64,000 nt of DNA from Vibrio tapetis subsp. quintayensis. Lineage in GTDB: Bacteria; Pseudomonadota; Gammaproteobacteria; Enterobacterales; Vibrionaceae. The notes under the pieces are model-generated. The model ran no database searches, was not told the origin of the DNA, and was given only the letters and a program-made list of their open reading frames with translations. This document shows, piece after piece, positions 27,746 through 36,984 of this stretch (within the stretch, counting starts at the first letter, position 1; each line of letters starts with the position of its first letter). Where the stretch lies: contig NZ_JAUFQV010000014.1 in assembly GCF_030409945.1 (NCBI RefSeq), forward strand, positions 89,024-153,023, read 5' to 3'. A program made the position numbers and the translations under genes.

Positions 27746-29035
27746 TTATTTTGCTTGATCAACCAGTACTCGGGCTAAAGTGCGAACACCCATTCCCGTC
27801 GCACCTGCCGACCACTTATCACTGGCCGCTTTACGGTAAGTGCCCGCACAATCAAAATGCAGCCAACCCTTTTTGTAGTCATCAACAAAATAAGATAAGA
27901 ATGCAGCCGCTGTGCTTGCACCTGGTGAATATTGACCACTGCTGATGTTTGACATGTCAGCAAAATTTGATGGCAACATACTGCGATGGAAATCTGCGAG
28001 CGGCAGTGGCCATAAGCCTTCCGACTCGCTGTTTGCAGAAGATAGAGCTTGATGAGCCAATTCATCATCAAAACTAAGCAGAGCGTGGTAATCGTTACCT
28101 AGTGCATTTTTTGCTGCACCTGTTAGCGTAGCGCAGTCGATGATCAATTCAGGGTTTTGCTCGCTAGCAAATAGCAGACCATCCGCCAGAACCAAACGAC
28201 CTTCTGCATCAGTATTCATGATTTCTACTGTTTTGCCGTTTTTATAGGTGATGATGTCGCCCAGTTTGAACGCACGACCTGACACCATGTTTTCTGCACA
28301 ACACAGGATCAACTTAACGCGTTTGTTCAAACCACGCATGATAGCTAAACCTAGCCCGCCAGTAATGGTACCTGCACCGCCCATATCAGACTTCATTGCA
28401 TCCATGAAACCTGATGGCTTTAAACTGTAGCCACCAGAATCAAAGGTAATGCCTTTACCAACCAAACACGCGTATACCGGTGCATTTTCATCGCCTGTTG
28501 GATTGTAATCCAATTGCAGCATGGCTGATGTACGTTCAGAGCCTCGACCAACGGCATAAATACCCGTCCAGCCCTCAGTAAGTAGATCTTTATCTTTTAC
28601 AATGCGAAATGTTACGTGCTTAGGTGCCAGTGATTTAATGAACTCACCCGCCATTGTCGCAAGTTGGCGCGGAGCCACTTCTTCAGCACTTTTATTAATA
28701 ACGTTGCGAACCCAATCACCTGCTTTAATGCGTGCAGTTAATTCAGATTGATCCGCTTCTTCTAGCGCTTGCCATTCCACTTTGTGCGAATTTTTTGAAT
28801 TGCGGAAACCTTGGTAAAAAGCCCAAATGGTTTCTAGACCCCAGTTATCACCTTGAAGTGATACGACTTTGATGCCTTGGCCATCTAATTTTCGGCCAGC
28901 ACGTTGAACGTTGTCTAGCGTGTTTTCTGTCACATGAACTGTTGCGCCTGACTCACCAAAAGACAGCAAGGCTTTTTCGCCCCAATGAGGAAGTGCCGCT
29001 TCGTGAGATAAAAATACGGGCATTTGAGTAGACAT
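27746..29035 (-). CDS. pepB: Peptidase B (M17 leucyl aminopeptidase family)
   Basis: PepB is a cytoplasmic metallo-aminopeptidase that removes N-terminal residues from short peptides. The 429-residue protein carries the M17 motifs: [15 protein letters not shown] (metal/catalytic Lys) near residue 200 and the signature [12 protein letters not shown] near 273. The N-terminal macro-like domain is shorter than in PepA, as expected for PepB. It follows the isc operon as in E. coli, but a strong terminator stands between iscX and pepB, so it probably has its own promoter. Confidence 0.95.
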   Translation of the reverse strand: MSTQMPVFLSHEAALPHWGEKALLSFGESGATVHVTENTLDNVQRAGRKLDGQGIKVVSLQGDNWGLETIWAFYQGFRNSKNSHKVEWQALEEADQSELTARIKAGDWVRNVINKSAEEVAPRQLATMAGEFIKSLAPKHVTFRIVKDKDLLTEGWTGIYAVGRGSERTSAMLQLDYNPTGDENAPVYACLVGKGITFDSGGYSLKPSGFMDAMKSDMGGAGTITGGLGLAIMRGLNKRVKLILCCAENMVSGRAFKLGDIITYKNGKTVEIMNTDAEGRLVLADGLLFASEQNPELIIDCATLTGAAKNALGNDYHALLSFDDELAHQALSSANSESEGLWPLPLADFHRSMLPSNFADMSNISSGQYSPGASTAAAFLSYFVDDYKKGWLHFDCAGTYRKAASDKWSAGATGMGVRTLARVLVDQAK

Positions 29036-29147
29036 GCTTTCTCCTTGTACAACAGCGCGAATGTTACGCTGTTGGTTGAATGACGGGTCTAAATATTTGA
29101 CTCAATGATGTTAACATTATGTTCATTGGAAAATATCAGTTTGCAAA

Positions 29148-29175
29148 AAAAAACGAACCAAACGGTTCGTTTTTT
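29148..29175 (-). terminator. Terminator of the isc operon, after iscX
   Basis: AAAAAACGAACC and GGTTCGTTTTTT form a 12-bp stem with an AAAC loop, ending in a T-run on either strand. It lies 52 bp after the iscX stop and 113 bp before pepB. Confidence 0.9.
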
Positions 29176-29226
29176 CTAAATAGTGTTAACTCTATGCAGA
29201 GCAAAAATCACTAACTTGCCTTATGG

Positions 29227-29427
29227 CTAATCGGCTTCGTCCATCCAACATAAAATTACCGCTTCTAAGATCTTCTCATTTGAACGGTTTGGCTCGTCAT
29301 CGAAGTCTTCTAAGTTACAGATCCAACTGTGCAGATCAGTGAATCGTACGGTTTTTGGATCCGTATCTGGGTATAAATCACAAAGCTCTATCGCTATATC
29401 TCGCGAATCAGTCCATTTTAAGCTCAT
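29227..29427 (-). CDS. iscX: Fe-S assembly protein IscX
   Basis: IscX is a small acidic protein that binds IscS and modulates cluster assembly, possibly as an iron donor or regulator. The 66-residue sequence [20 protein letters not shown] and the ending [14 protein letters not shown] are characteristic. It is the last gene of the ISC operon, 101 bp after fdx. Length equals that of E. coli IscX. Confidence 0.96.
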   Translation of the reverse strand: MSLKWTDSRDIAIELCDLYPDTDPKTVRFTDLHSWICNLEDFDDEPNRSNEKILEAVILCWMDEAD

Positions 29428-29528
29428 GGCATATCCTTATTATTTATGTGAATCTAGAAATAACATCAGAAACGATTCGCCCATTTGTATTCTAGTGGGC
29501 GAAACGAATTGTGTGTTCACCTTTACTC

Positions 29529-29867
29529 TTAGTGATCTTCCGACGCGTGATTCACCGTGTATTTCGGGATCTCAACGACTAAGTCTTCACTCGCCACTTT
29601 CGCTTGGCAACCAAGGCGCGACTCAGGCTCTAGTCCCCAGGCTTTATCAAGCATGTCATCTTCTAGTTCATCACTTTCTTCTAGTGAATCAAAACCCTCA
29701 CGAATGACAATGTGGCATGTTGTACAGGCACAAACCTTCTCACATGCATGCTCAATGCCGATGCCATTTTTTAAAGCGACATCTAAAACAGATTGACCTG
29801 TTTCAGCTTCAAGTACCGCACCTTCTGGGCACAAGTCTTCATGCGGTAATACGATAATTTTAGGCAT
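29529..29867 (-). CDS. fdx: ISC-type 2Fe-2S ferredoxin
   Basis: Fdx supplies electrons during Fe-S cluster assembly. The 112-residue protein has the adrenodoxin-type cysteine pattern CEKVCACTTC (three ligands near residues 42-51) and a fourth Cys in RLGCQAKV near 87. It follows hscA by 24 bp in the isc operon. Confidence 0.97.
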   Translation of the reverse strand: MPKIIVLPHEDLCPEGAVLEAETGQSVLDVALKNGIGIEHACEKVCACTTCHIVIREGFDSLEESDELEDDMLDKAWGLEPESRLGCQAKVASEDLVVEIPKYTVNHASEDH

Positions 29868-29891
29868 GTTAAATTCTCTACTGATTGTAAA

Positions 29892-31745
29892 TTAAATATT
29901 ATCTACTGATTGCCCTGCTAGTGCAGCGCGGATCGACTTATCCATTCGACGAGAAGCAAAGTCTTGGCTTGCCGCGTCGGTTTTTTTGATACCTTGCTCA
30001 ATGGCATCGGCATCATCAGCGTTTCTTAGCACAATAAGGGCTTCAATTGACGCTAATAACTGTTGGCGTTCCTGGTCAGATAGAAGATCATCACCATCTA
30101 CCTGCAGTGCCGCCAATAACCCTTCTATAACCCGGTCAGCCTCAACACGTTGCTCGGCAAGAGCACGAGCCAACATATCGTCTTTTGCAAACGTCATCGA
30201 ATCTCGAAGCATATTGGTGACTTCATCATCACTTAAGCCGTAAGAAGGTTTAACTTGAATTTCAGCTTGAACACCGGTGCTTTTCTCCATCGCGGTGACT
30301 GATAGCAAACCATCAGCATCCACTTGATAAGTCACGCGGATATGCGCTGCGCCAGCGGCCATCGGAGGGATGCCCTTCAGCGAGAATTTTGCCAGTGAAC
30401 GACAGTCATCAATCAGTTCACGTTCACCTTGAGCCACGTGCACTAACATGCCCGTTTGACCATCTTTAAAGGTGGTAAACTCTTGCGCTTTAGCTACTGG
30501 GATTGTGGTGTTTCTTGGGATAATTTTCTCAACCAAACCACCCATGGTTTCAATTCCTAACGACAGCGGAATCACATCCAATAGCAACATTTCAGAATCA
30601 GGCTTATTACCCACTAGGATATCGGCTTGAATGGCTGCGCCTATCGCGACAACTTCATCCGGGTTAATACTCGTTAATGGTGCTCGGCCAAAGAAATCAC
30701 CAACCATATTTCGAACGAGAAGAGTGCGGGTTGATCCACCGACCATCACCACTTCTTGCACTTCTTCGCTGTCAATAGACGCGTCTTTCAACGCACGACG
30801 ACATGCTAAAAGGGTTTTCTTAACTAAAGGCTGAATCAGTGATTCAAATGTATCTCTCGTTAGCTCACCTTGCCAATCTAAAACAGAAACTCCAACTTTA
30901 TCGTGCTCAGACAGGGCAACTTTCGCATCGGTTGCGGCATCTAACAAAGCACGATTTTGGCTAGCAGAAAGCTCGCTATCTAGGCCCATCTGTTGTTTGA
31001 AGTGTTCCGCTAAAAGATGATCAAAATCATCACCACCTAGCGCTGAATCACCACCTGTTGCTAATACCTCAAATACGCCCTTAGACAAACGTAAGATAGA
31101 GATATCAAAGGTACCCCCGCCTAAATCGTAAACGGCGATAACGCCCTCTTGAGCACTGTCTAGACCATAAGCAATTGCCGCAGCTGTTGGTTCATTTAAT
31201 AAGCGCAATACTTTTAATCCAGCTAGTTGAGCAGCATCTTTAGTGCCTGCACGCTGGGCGTCATCAAAATAAGCAGGGACAGTAATCACAACACCACTCA
31301 GTTCCCCACCTAAACTCGCTTCAGCTCGAGCCGAAAGCGCTTTTAGAATTTCAGCCGAAACTTGAATAGGGTTAACGTCGCCTTGCTGTGTTTCAAGCAA
31401 AGGCAAGCCATTGTCACTTGCACGTAATTGGTAAGGCAAAGTTGGGTAACGCTGCTGAATATCAGCAAGAGAACGTCCAATTAAACGCTTTGCAGAAATA
31501 ACCGTTTGAGTCGGTTCACTTTGTGCGTGGAAGCGAGCAGCCATACCCACTTTCAGCTCACTTTCACCGTAGTACACAACGGAAGGCAGTATATTGTGGC
31601 CGTTTTCATCCGGTAAAGGCTTCGCTTCCCCACTGCGTACCGACGCAACCAAAGAGTTTGTTGTACCGAGATCAATACCTACGGCTAATTTTTGTTCATG
31701 GGGAGCAGAGCTTTGACCTGGTTCTGCTATCTGAAGTAATGCCAT
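29892..31745 (-). CDS. hscA: Fe-S biogenesis chaperone HscA (Hsp70 family)
   Basis: HscA releases clusters from IscU in an ATP-dependent cycle driven by HscB. The 617-residue protein has the Hsp70 ATPase motifs [14 protein letters not shown] (residue ~20), [14 protein letters not shown] and MVGGSTRT, and a substrate-binding domain from about residue 390. I start at the ATG at 31743-31745 ([12 protein letters not shown]), 6 bases after GGA, as in E. coli. HscB precedes it by 13 bp. Confidence 0.97.
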   Translation of the reverse strand: MALLQIAEPGQSSAPHEQKLAVGIDLGTTNSLVASVRSGEAKPLPDENGHNILPSVVYYGESELKVGMAARFHAQSEPTQTVISAKRLIGRSLADIQQRYPTLPYQLRASDNGLPLLETQQGDVNPIQVSAEILKALSARAEASLGGELSGVVITVPAYFDDAQRAGTKDAAQLAGLKVLRLLNEPTAAAIAYGLDSAQEGVIAVYDLGGGTFDISILRLSKGVFEVLATGGDSALGGDDFDHLLAEHFKQQMGLDSELSASQNRALLDAATDAKVALSEHDKVGVSVLDWQGELTRDTFESLIQPLVKKTLLACRRALKDASIDSEEVQEVVMVGGSTRTLLVRNMVGDFFGRAPLTSINPDEVVAIGAAIQADILVGNKPDSEMLLLDVIPLSLGIETMGGLVEKIIPRNTTIPVAKAQEFTTFKDGQTGMLVHVAQGERELIDDCRSLAKFSLKGIPPMAAGAAHIRVTYQVDADGLLSVTAMEKSTGVQAEIQVKPSYGLSDDEVTNMLRDSMTFAKDDMLARALAEQRVEADRVIEGLLAALQVDGDDLLSDQERQQLLASIEALIVLRNADDADAIEQGIKKTDAASQDFASRRMDKSIRAALAGQSVDNI

Positions 31746-31758
31746 GGAAATTCCTTTA

Positions 31759-32274
31759 TTAACCGAGCAAGCGATCTTCGAGTTGCTCAACTTCATTATT
31801 AAGTTTGGCTATAAATTTTAGCTTTCGGATCCCGCTTGCCGCTTGGTCAAGCTGCTTATCTGCTAATGCCTGTTGCAGAGCCTCTAAGTGAGATTTATAC
31901 ATCTTACTTACAGTTTGCTCAAAATCGAATAACTTGGATTCAGGCTCCGAGCTTGATTCTATCTGTTCCAACTCTTCACGCAATTCCATCTGTTCCATTA
32001 AGAAAGCAGGATCTTGCATGGTATTTTGTTCATTGCGAATATCGATACCCAACTCAGATAACAAATACTCTGCACGTGAAATTGGCTGCTTTAACACCTG
32101 ATATGCATCATTGATTTGCGCTGCTTTTTGCACAGCAAGTAGACGGTCACGTTCTGACGCCGTTGCATATTTATCTGGGTGAAAGCGCTTTTGTAGCTCG
32201 CGAAACTGAGCAGATAAATGAGCAGTATCCAGATTAAACTGAGTTGGCAAGCCGAATAATTCGAAATGATTCAT
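31759..32274 (-). CDS. hscB: Co-chaperone HscB (J-domain protein)
   Basis: HscB brings IscU to HscA and stimulates its ATPase. The 171-residue protein has an N-terminal J domain with the HPD motif in RFHPDKYA (near residue 32) and a C-terminal three-helix IscU-binding domain. The start [10 protein letters not shown] at 32272-32274 is the family start; 23 further in-frame upstream residues have no counterpart. A hairpin lies in the 142-bp gap after iscA. Confidence 0.97.
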   Translation of the reverse strand: MNHFELFGLPTQFNLDTAHLSAQFRELQKRFHPDKYATASERDRLLAVQKAAQINDAYQVLKQPISRAEYLLSELGIDIRNEQNTMQDPAFLMEQMELREELEQIESSSEPESKLFDFEQTVSKMYKSHLEALQQALADKQLDQAASGIRKLKFIAKLNNEVEQLEDRLLG

Positions 32275-32380
32275 TGGTGTATTCTCAACCAGAGTGAGGC
32301 GATATTGGAGTGTGATAGTAGCAATGGGAAAGGCGTTCAACAATGGCTACAAACTAAACCGTGAGCTAGAAATAAAGAAA

Positions 32381-32395
32381 CGCAGTCAAACTGCG
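32381..32395 (-). terminator. Hairpin in the iscA-hscB gap (attenuator or processing site)
   Basis: CGCAGT and ACTGCG form a 6-bp stem with a CAA loop; on the minus strand TTTCTTT follows. It is weak and may only reduce expression of the chaperone genes relative to iscRSUA. Confidence 0.5.
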
Positions 32396-32416
32396 CTTCT
32401 CATCGGCTCAAATTGG

Positions 32417-32740
32417 CTATACGTTGAAGCTTTCACCACAACCACATTCGCTTTTCGCGTTCGGGTTGTTGAACTCAAAACCTTCATTAAGCCCTTCTTT
32501 TACGAAGTCGAGCTCGGTGCCGTCAAGGTAAACTAAGCTTTTTGCATCAATGATGATATTCACACCATCGTGCTCAAACATTTGATCACCTTCGTCCAAC
32601 TCATCGACAAATTCAAGAACATACGCCATTCCGGAACAGCCCGTCGTTTTCACGCCAAGTCTAAGGCCAAGCCCTTTACCGCGGTTTTCTATGAAAGAGC
32701 GAACACGGCCTGCTGCCGCATCTGTCATCGTGATGGCCAT
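32417..32740 (-). CDS. iscA: Fe-S assembly scaffold/carrier IscA
   Basis: IscA is an A-type carrier that passes Fe-S clusters to apo-proteins. The 107-residue protein has the three conserved cysteines: one in TTGCSGMAY (near residue 35) and two in the terminal ECGCGES. It follows iscU by 65 bp in the isc operon. Confidence 0.97.
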   Translation of the reverse strand: MAITMTDAAAGRVRSFIENRGKGLGLRLGVKTTGCSGMAYVLEFVDELDEGDQMFEHDGVNIIIDAKSLVYLDGTELDFVKEGLNEGFEFNNPNAKSECGCGESFNV

Positions 32741-32805
32741 CGTACAACCTTTAGCTTATCTTAATGTCTATCAACTATGAGCCAACGTCTCGTCGGCTCA
32801 ATTTA

Positions 32806-33189
32806 TTATGCTTGATGCTTTTTCTTGTAGTCAGAAACTGCCGCTTTAATTGCGTCTTCTGCCAAAATTGAGCAGTGAACTTTAACTGGAGGCAGTTCTA
32901 GTTCTTCTGCAATTTCAGAGTTTTTAATCTCTGCAGCTTCATCAATGCTTTTGCCTTTAACCCATTCAGTTACAAGTGAGCTTGATGCAATCGCACTACC
33001 ACAACCGTATGTTTTAAACTTAGCATCTTCAATGATGCCCTCTGGAGATACTTTTATCTGCAGTTTCATTACATCACCACATGCTGGCGCGCCAACCATG
33101 CCGCTACCAATTGATGGATCTTCTTTGTCAAAAGAACCAACGTTGCGTGGGTTTTCGTAATGATCGATTACTTTTTCGCTATAAGCCAT
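32806..33189 (-). CDS. iscU: Fe-S cluster scaffold IscU
   Basis: IscU is the scaffold on which IscS builds 2Fe-2S and 4Fe-4S clusters. The 127-residue protein has the ligand cysteines in GAPACGDVM (Cys37), YGCGSAIASS (Cys63) and KVHCSILAE (Cys106), plus the HscA recognition motif LPPVK. It follows iscS by 32 bp. Confidence 0.98.
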   Translation of the reverse strand: MAYSEKVIDHYENPRNVGSFDKEDPSIGSGMVGAPACGDVMKLQIKVSPEGIIEDAKFKTYGCGSAIASSSLVTEWVKGKSIDEAAEIKNSEIAEELELPPVKVHCSILAEDAIKAAVSDYKKKHQA

Positions 33190-33221
33190 AATTTATACCT
33201 CGAATCCTCTACTTTGGGGAA

Positions 33222-34436
33222 TTAGTGATGAGCCCACTCAACCGTGTCCAAATCAACCCCTTCCTTGTACATATCCCATAGAGGAGACATGTCGCGTAAT
33301 TTATCTACCGCTACGCGAATTTGCTCAACGGCGTAGTCGATTTCTTCTGCCGTCGTAAAACGACCGAAAGAAAAACGAACTGAACTGTGTGCTAGTTCAT
33401 CATTAAGGCCTAATGCACGAAGTACATAAGATGGCTCAAGGCTTGCAGATGTACATGCTGAACCTGATGAAACAGCTAAATCTTTAAGTGCCATTAGCAA
33501 AGACTCACCTTCAACAAAAGCAAAGCTGATGTTTAGGTTTGTAGCAGTACGTTGCTCTAAGTCACCATTAATGGTTAGGGCTTCCATACCGTCTAAGCCT
33601 TTAAGCATACGGTCACGCAGTGTTTTTGCGTGCTGCTGGTCGAATTGCATTTCTTCTTTAGCAATACGACACGCTTCTCCCATACCCACGATTTGGTGAG
33701 TCGGCAGTGTGCCTGAACGGAAACCACGCTCATGACCACCACCGTGCATTTGTGCTTCTAGGCGAATGCGAGGCTTACGACGAACATACAATGCGCCGAT
33801 ACCTTTCGGCCCGTACATCTTGTGCGCCGACATCGAGATAAGGTCAATTTTCATCTCTTGTACGTCTACTGGAATTTTACCGGCACTTTGCGCTGCATCG
33901 ACATGAAAAACGATTTTACGTGAGCGGCACATTTCACCAATAGTCGCGACATCTTGGATAACACCAATTTCGTTATTCACATGCATAATAGAAACTAATA
34001 CGGTGTCTTCACGCATTGCAGCTTCTAGTTTTGCAAGATCGATAATACCGTTGCTTTCCGGCTCAAGGTAAGTAACTTCAAACCCTTCACGCTCAAGTTG
34101 ACGACACGGATCAAGCACCGCTTTGTGCTCAGTCTTGCAGGTAATGATGTGCTTACCTTTCTTGCTGTAAAAGTGCGCAGCACCTTTAATAGCAAGGTTA
34201 TCTGATTCTGTTGCGCCAGATGTGAAAACGATTTCTCTTGGGTCTGCGTTAAGCAAATCTGCAATTTGCTCACGTGCCGTGTCTACTGCTTCTTCTGCCT
34301 GCCAGCCATAGCGATGAGATCGCGATGCTGGGTTACCAAAAGTACCATCCATCGTCATATACTGAACCATTTTTTCAGCAACACGCGGATCTACTGGGCA
34401 AGTAGCTGAGTAGTCAAAATATATAGGCAGTTTCAT
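33222..34436 (-). CDS. iscS: Cysteine desulfurase IscS
   Basis: IscS is a PLP enzyme that takes sulfur from cysteine for Fe-S clusters, tRNA thiolation and cofactors. The 404-residue protein has the PLP lysine in [12 protein letters not shown] (near residue 206) and the active-site Cys in [17 protein letters not shown] (near 328). It ends with the IscU-binding tail typical of the family (VEWAHH). It follows iscR by 32 bp. Confidence 0.98.
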   Translation of the reverse strand: MKLPIYFDYSATCPVDPRVAEKMVQYMTMDGTFGNPASRSHRYGWQAEEAVDTAREQIADLLNADPREIVFTSGATESDNLAIKGAAHFYSKKGKHIITCKTEHKAVLDPCRQLEREGFEVTYLEPESNGIIDLAKLEAAMREDTVLVSIMHVNNEIGVIQDVATIGEMCRSRKIVFHVDAAQSAGKIPVDVQEMKIDLISMSAHKMYGPKGIGALYVRRKPRIRLEAQMHGGGHERGFRSGTLPTHQIVGMGEACRIAKEEMQFDQQHAKTLRDRMLKGLDGMEALTINGDLEQRTATNLNISFAFVEGESLLMALKDLAVSSGSACTSASLEPSYVLRALGLNDELAHSSVRFSFGRFTTAEEIDYAVEQIRVAVDKLRDMSPLWDMYKEGVDLDTVEWAHH

Positions 34437-34468
34437 TTATTACTCCAATGTACAGACATTGCCGCTAC

Positions 34469-34975
34469 TTATGAGCGAGCATTGGCACCGATGGGAGCGG
34501 CGCTTGTAGTTTTTTGTCCAAACCCATGATTGACCGTCAGACCAATGTCCTGACGATCTGAAATCTCAAGCACTTCATTATCAACCATCAACTCGCCTAG
34601 AGTGATGTTGTTAAGGAAGCCGCTAATTCTTGTACTTAAATCGCGCCACAGTGTATGAGTTAAGCAGCGAGTGCCACCTTGACAGTCACCTTTACCATTA
34701 CACTTAGTTGCGTCAACAGATTCATCAACAGCAGCAATCACCATGCCGACAGCAATATCGTGAGGAGCAACACCTAAACGGTAACCACCACCAGGACCAC
34801 GTACACTAGAAACAAGCCCAGCCTTACGAAGCTTTGAGAAAAGCTGCTCTAAATAGGAAAGAGAGATCCCCTGACGTTCAGAGATGTCAGCCAATGGTAC
34901 TGGGTTTTGTTGCGAATGCAGTGCAACGTCTAACATCGCAGTTACTGCATATCTTCCTTTAGATGTAAGTCTCAT
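34469..34975 (-). CDS. iscR: Fe-S cluster-sensing repressor IscR
   Basis: IscR is an Rrf2-family regulator that represses the isc operon when it holds a 2Fe-2S cluster. The 168-residue protein has a winged helix ([19 protein letters not shown] onward) and the three cluster cysteines in [13 protein letters not shown] (near residues 92, 98 and 104) with His107 nearby. It is the first gene of iscRSUA-hscBA-fdx-iscX and is autoregulated through two sites upstream. Confidence 0.98.
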   Translation of the reverse strand: MRLTSKGRYAVTAMLDVALHSQQNPVPLADISERQGISLSYLEQLFSKLRKAGLVSSVRGPGGGYRLGVAPHDIAVGMVIAAVDESVDATKCNGKGDCQGGTRCLTHTLWRDLSTRISGFLNNITLGELMVDNEVLEISDRQDIGLTVNHGFGQKTTSAAPIGANARS

Positions 34976-35009
34976 ATCACACGGTATCCACTTTAAGTAT
35001 GTGGATTAG

Positions 35010-35038
35010 ATTTTTCCATACCTGACTATTTTAGTCAA
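35010..35038 (-). promoter_or_regulatory. isc operon promoter
   Basis: On the minus strand TTGACT (35033-35038) and AAAAAT (35010-35015) are separated by 17 bp. The -35 hexamer lies inside the proximal IscR site, as in E. coli iscR. The -10 box is a 4-of-6 match. Confidence 0.6.
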
Positions 35039-35042
35039 CTAT
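35018..35042. promoter_or_regulatory. IscR type-1 binding site, promoter-proximal
   Basis: The 25 bp agree at every position with the E. coli type-1 IscR consensus (ATASYYGACT, RWWWYAGTC, RRSTAT). The site covers the -35 box. Confidence 0.85.
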
Positions 35043-35067
35043 TTATTTGACTAAAATAGTCAGGTAT
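35043..35067. promoter_or_regulatory. IscR type-1 binding site, distal
   Basis: This 25-bp site directly adjoins the proximal one and matches 23 of 25 type-1 consensus positions, including GACTAAAATAGTC. Together the two sites contain a 21-bp perfect inverted repeat. Confidence 0.8.
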
Positions 35068-35087
35068 TTAACCCCTAGATAAAAAGG

Positions 35088-35819
35088 TTATTTTTCATGC
35101 AAATCTTGGTTTTCAACGGAAGTCAAAATCCCGCGAAGAATGTTCAGTTCCTGCTTTTCAGGTCTCGCTCGACTGAATAAGCGTTTAATCTTATTCATAA
35201 CCTGACCAGGATTATCCTCATCTATAAACTGGGTTTTAATGATCACTTTTTCAAGGTGTTCATAGAACATCTCTAGCTCTTTGTGACGTGGGTAATCCAA
35301 TTGTGGTTTTTCTGAAAACTGACTTTCAAGTTTGGCTAGATGCGCGACTCGAATTTCGTACGATAAAGTTTGTACTGCCATTGCTAGATTCAGCGAACTG
35401 TATTCAGGGTTTGCAGGGATGCACACATGGTAGTGACAAGTTTGCAGTTCTTCGTTAGTTAAACCAGTGCGCTCACGGCCGAACACAAGTGCAACCGGAT
35501 GAGATTCACCTTCAAGGACAAATTTTTCTCCGCACTCTCTAGGTTCCAACATCGGCCACTCTAGAGTACGAGAACGTGCACTTGAGCCGACAACTAAACC
35601 ACAGTCTGCTACTGCTTCTTCTAACGTGCCTACAATCTTGGCATTCAAAGCGATGTCACTCGCGCCTGCGGCTAATGCAACAGTTTGAGCGTCCACTTCA
35701 CATTGAGGAGCAACCAATACCATATTGGTTAGCCCCATGACTTTCATTGCACGAGCTGCACTACCAATATTGCCGGAATGCGAAGTTCCAACCAGAACGA
35801 CCTTTACATTGTCTAACAT
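35088..35819 (-). CDS. trmJ: tRNA (cytidine/uridine-2'-O)-methyltransferase TrmJ
   Basis: TrmJ methylates the ribose of nucleotide 32 in several tRNAs. The 243-residue SPOUT enzyme has [24 protein letters not shown] at its start, [15 protein letters not shown] near residue 115 and [18 protein letters not shown] near 143, forming the knotted SAM site. A helical C-terminal domain follows. It is upstream of iscR and divergent from suhB, a conserved arrangement. Confidence 0.97.
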   Translation of the reverse strand: MLDNVKVVLVGTSHSGNIGSAARAMKVMGLTNMVLVAPQCEVDAQTVALAAGASDIALNAKIVGTLEEAVADCGLVVGSSARSRTLEWPMLEPRECGEKFVLEGESHPVALVFGRERTGLTNEELQTCHYHVCIPANPEYSSLNLAMAVQTLSYEIRVAHLAKLESQFSEKPQLDYPRHKELEMFYEHLEKVIIKTQFIDEDNPGQVMNKIKRLFSRARPEKQELNILRGILTSVENQDLHEK

Positions 35820-35997
35820 GCTTAACTACACCACCTAATTTCAAACGGCGAAATAGTACCATAGCCAATAATAAAAGACTGCGCTTGCTTCCCATGTTCT
35901 GATTTGAAAGTTCAAAAAATAACCACTTCCCTTTTAGTTAATCTCTGTTATACTCGCGGCCGCTTTATCGTTCTTTAACATCCGTTGGGAAAATTTT

Positions 35998-36801
35998 ATG
36001 CATCCTATGCTTAATATTGCTATTCGCGCTGCGCGAAAAGCAGGCAATCACATTGCTAAATCACTAGAAAACACTGATAAAATTGAAACTACTCAAAAAG
36101 GTTACAATGACTTTGTAACTAACGTAGATCAAGAAGCAGAAGCTCTTATCATCGATACAATCAAAAGCTCTTACCCAGAGCACAGTATTGTTGCGAGAGA
36201 AAGCGGTCTTATCGAAGGTAAAGATACTGACGTTCAATGGATCATAGACCCTCTGGATGGCACGACTAACTTTGTAAAAGGTATCCCACACTTTTCAGTG
36301 TCTATCGCTGTTCGCCTAAAAGGCAAAACAGAAGTAGCGTGTGTTTACGATCCAATGTTAAACGAATTGTTCACCGCTCAACGTGGTGCCGGCGCTCAGC
36401 TAAACAATGCTCGCCTTCGTGTTAAACAACTTAAAGATTTAGACGGTACTATTCTAGCGACTGGTTTCCCATTCAAACAAAAGCAGCACTCTGAATCTTA
36501 CATGAAGATCCTATCTGCGCTATTTGTTACCTGTGCTGACTTCCGTCGTACTGGCTCTACATCTCTGGATTTATGTTACCTTTCTGCTGGCCGCGTTGAC
36601 GGTTACTTCGAGCTTGGTCTTAAGCCTTGGAGCATGGCTGCTGGTGAGCTTATCGCTCGTGAATCTGGCGCAATCTTAACTGACTTCGCTGGCGGCACTA
36701 ATTACCTAAAATCAGGTAACGTAGTAGGCTCAAGCCCACGTGGCGTAAAAGCAATTCTTAAGTGCATCCGTGAAAACGGCAACGAAGCAATCATGAAGTA
36801 A
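35998..36801 (+). CDS. suhB: Inositol-1-monophosphatase / NusG-associated factor SuhB
   Basis: SuhB hydrolyses inositol monophosphate and in E. coli also joins rRNA antitermination complexes. The 267-residue protein has the metal-binding motifs WIIDPLDGTTNFVKGIP (near residue 82) and WSMAAGELIARESG (near 217). GTTGGGAAAATTTT precedes the ATG. A TATACT -10 box lies at 35949-35954. A terminator follows 29 bp after the stop. Confidence 0.96.
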   Translation: MHPMLNIAIRAARKAGNHIAKSLENTDKIETTQKGYNDFVTNVDQEAEALIIDTIKSSYPEHSIVARESGLIEGKDTDVQWIIDPLDGTTNFVKGIPHFSVSIAVRLKGKTEVACVYDPMLNELFTAQRGAGAQLNNARLRVKQLKDLDGTILATGFPFKQKQHSESYMKILSALFVTCADFRRTGSTSLDLCYLSAGRVDGYFELGLKPWSMAAGELIARESGAILTDFAGGTNYLKSGNVVGSSPRGVKAILKCIRENGNEAIMK

Positions 36802-36830
36802 TGTTTGCTTTCGCTTAGAAAGAATTAAAA

Positions 36831-36858
36831 AAAGACCCAGCTCATTGAGCTGGGTCTT
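36831..36858 (+). terminator. Terminator of suhB
   Basis: AAAGACCCAGCTC and GAGCTGGGTCTTT form a 13-bp stem followed by TTTTG. Confidence 0.9.
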
Positions 36859-36882
36859 TTTGTTTATGGGGAAGAAAAAGAT

Positions 36883-36984
36883 AAGGCGGAAGGCACAAGC
36901 CGATAGGCGTAATGCTTTCCTTAGCTTTTAGCCCATAGAAAGCTTGCTTTCGTCCTATCGCCTTTTCTGCCTAGTGCCTTTTAT
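36883..36984. repeat. Heptad array B: two oppositely oriented blocks abutting the DEAD-box gene stop
   Basis: The left block (36883-36910) is four in-register heptads: AAGGCGG, AAGGCAC, AAGCCGA and TAGGCGT. The right block (36954-36984) carries the same motif in the opposite orientation, with CCT spaced 7, 9 and 7 bases apart (CCTATCG, then TGCCTAG and TGCCTTT). It runs into the stop codon of the minus-strand helicase gene at 36981-36983. About 43 bp of non-periodic sequence separates the blocks. Confidence 0.65.
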
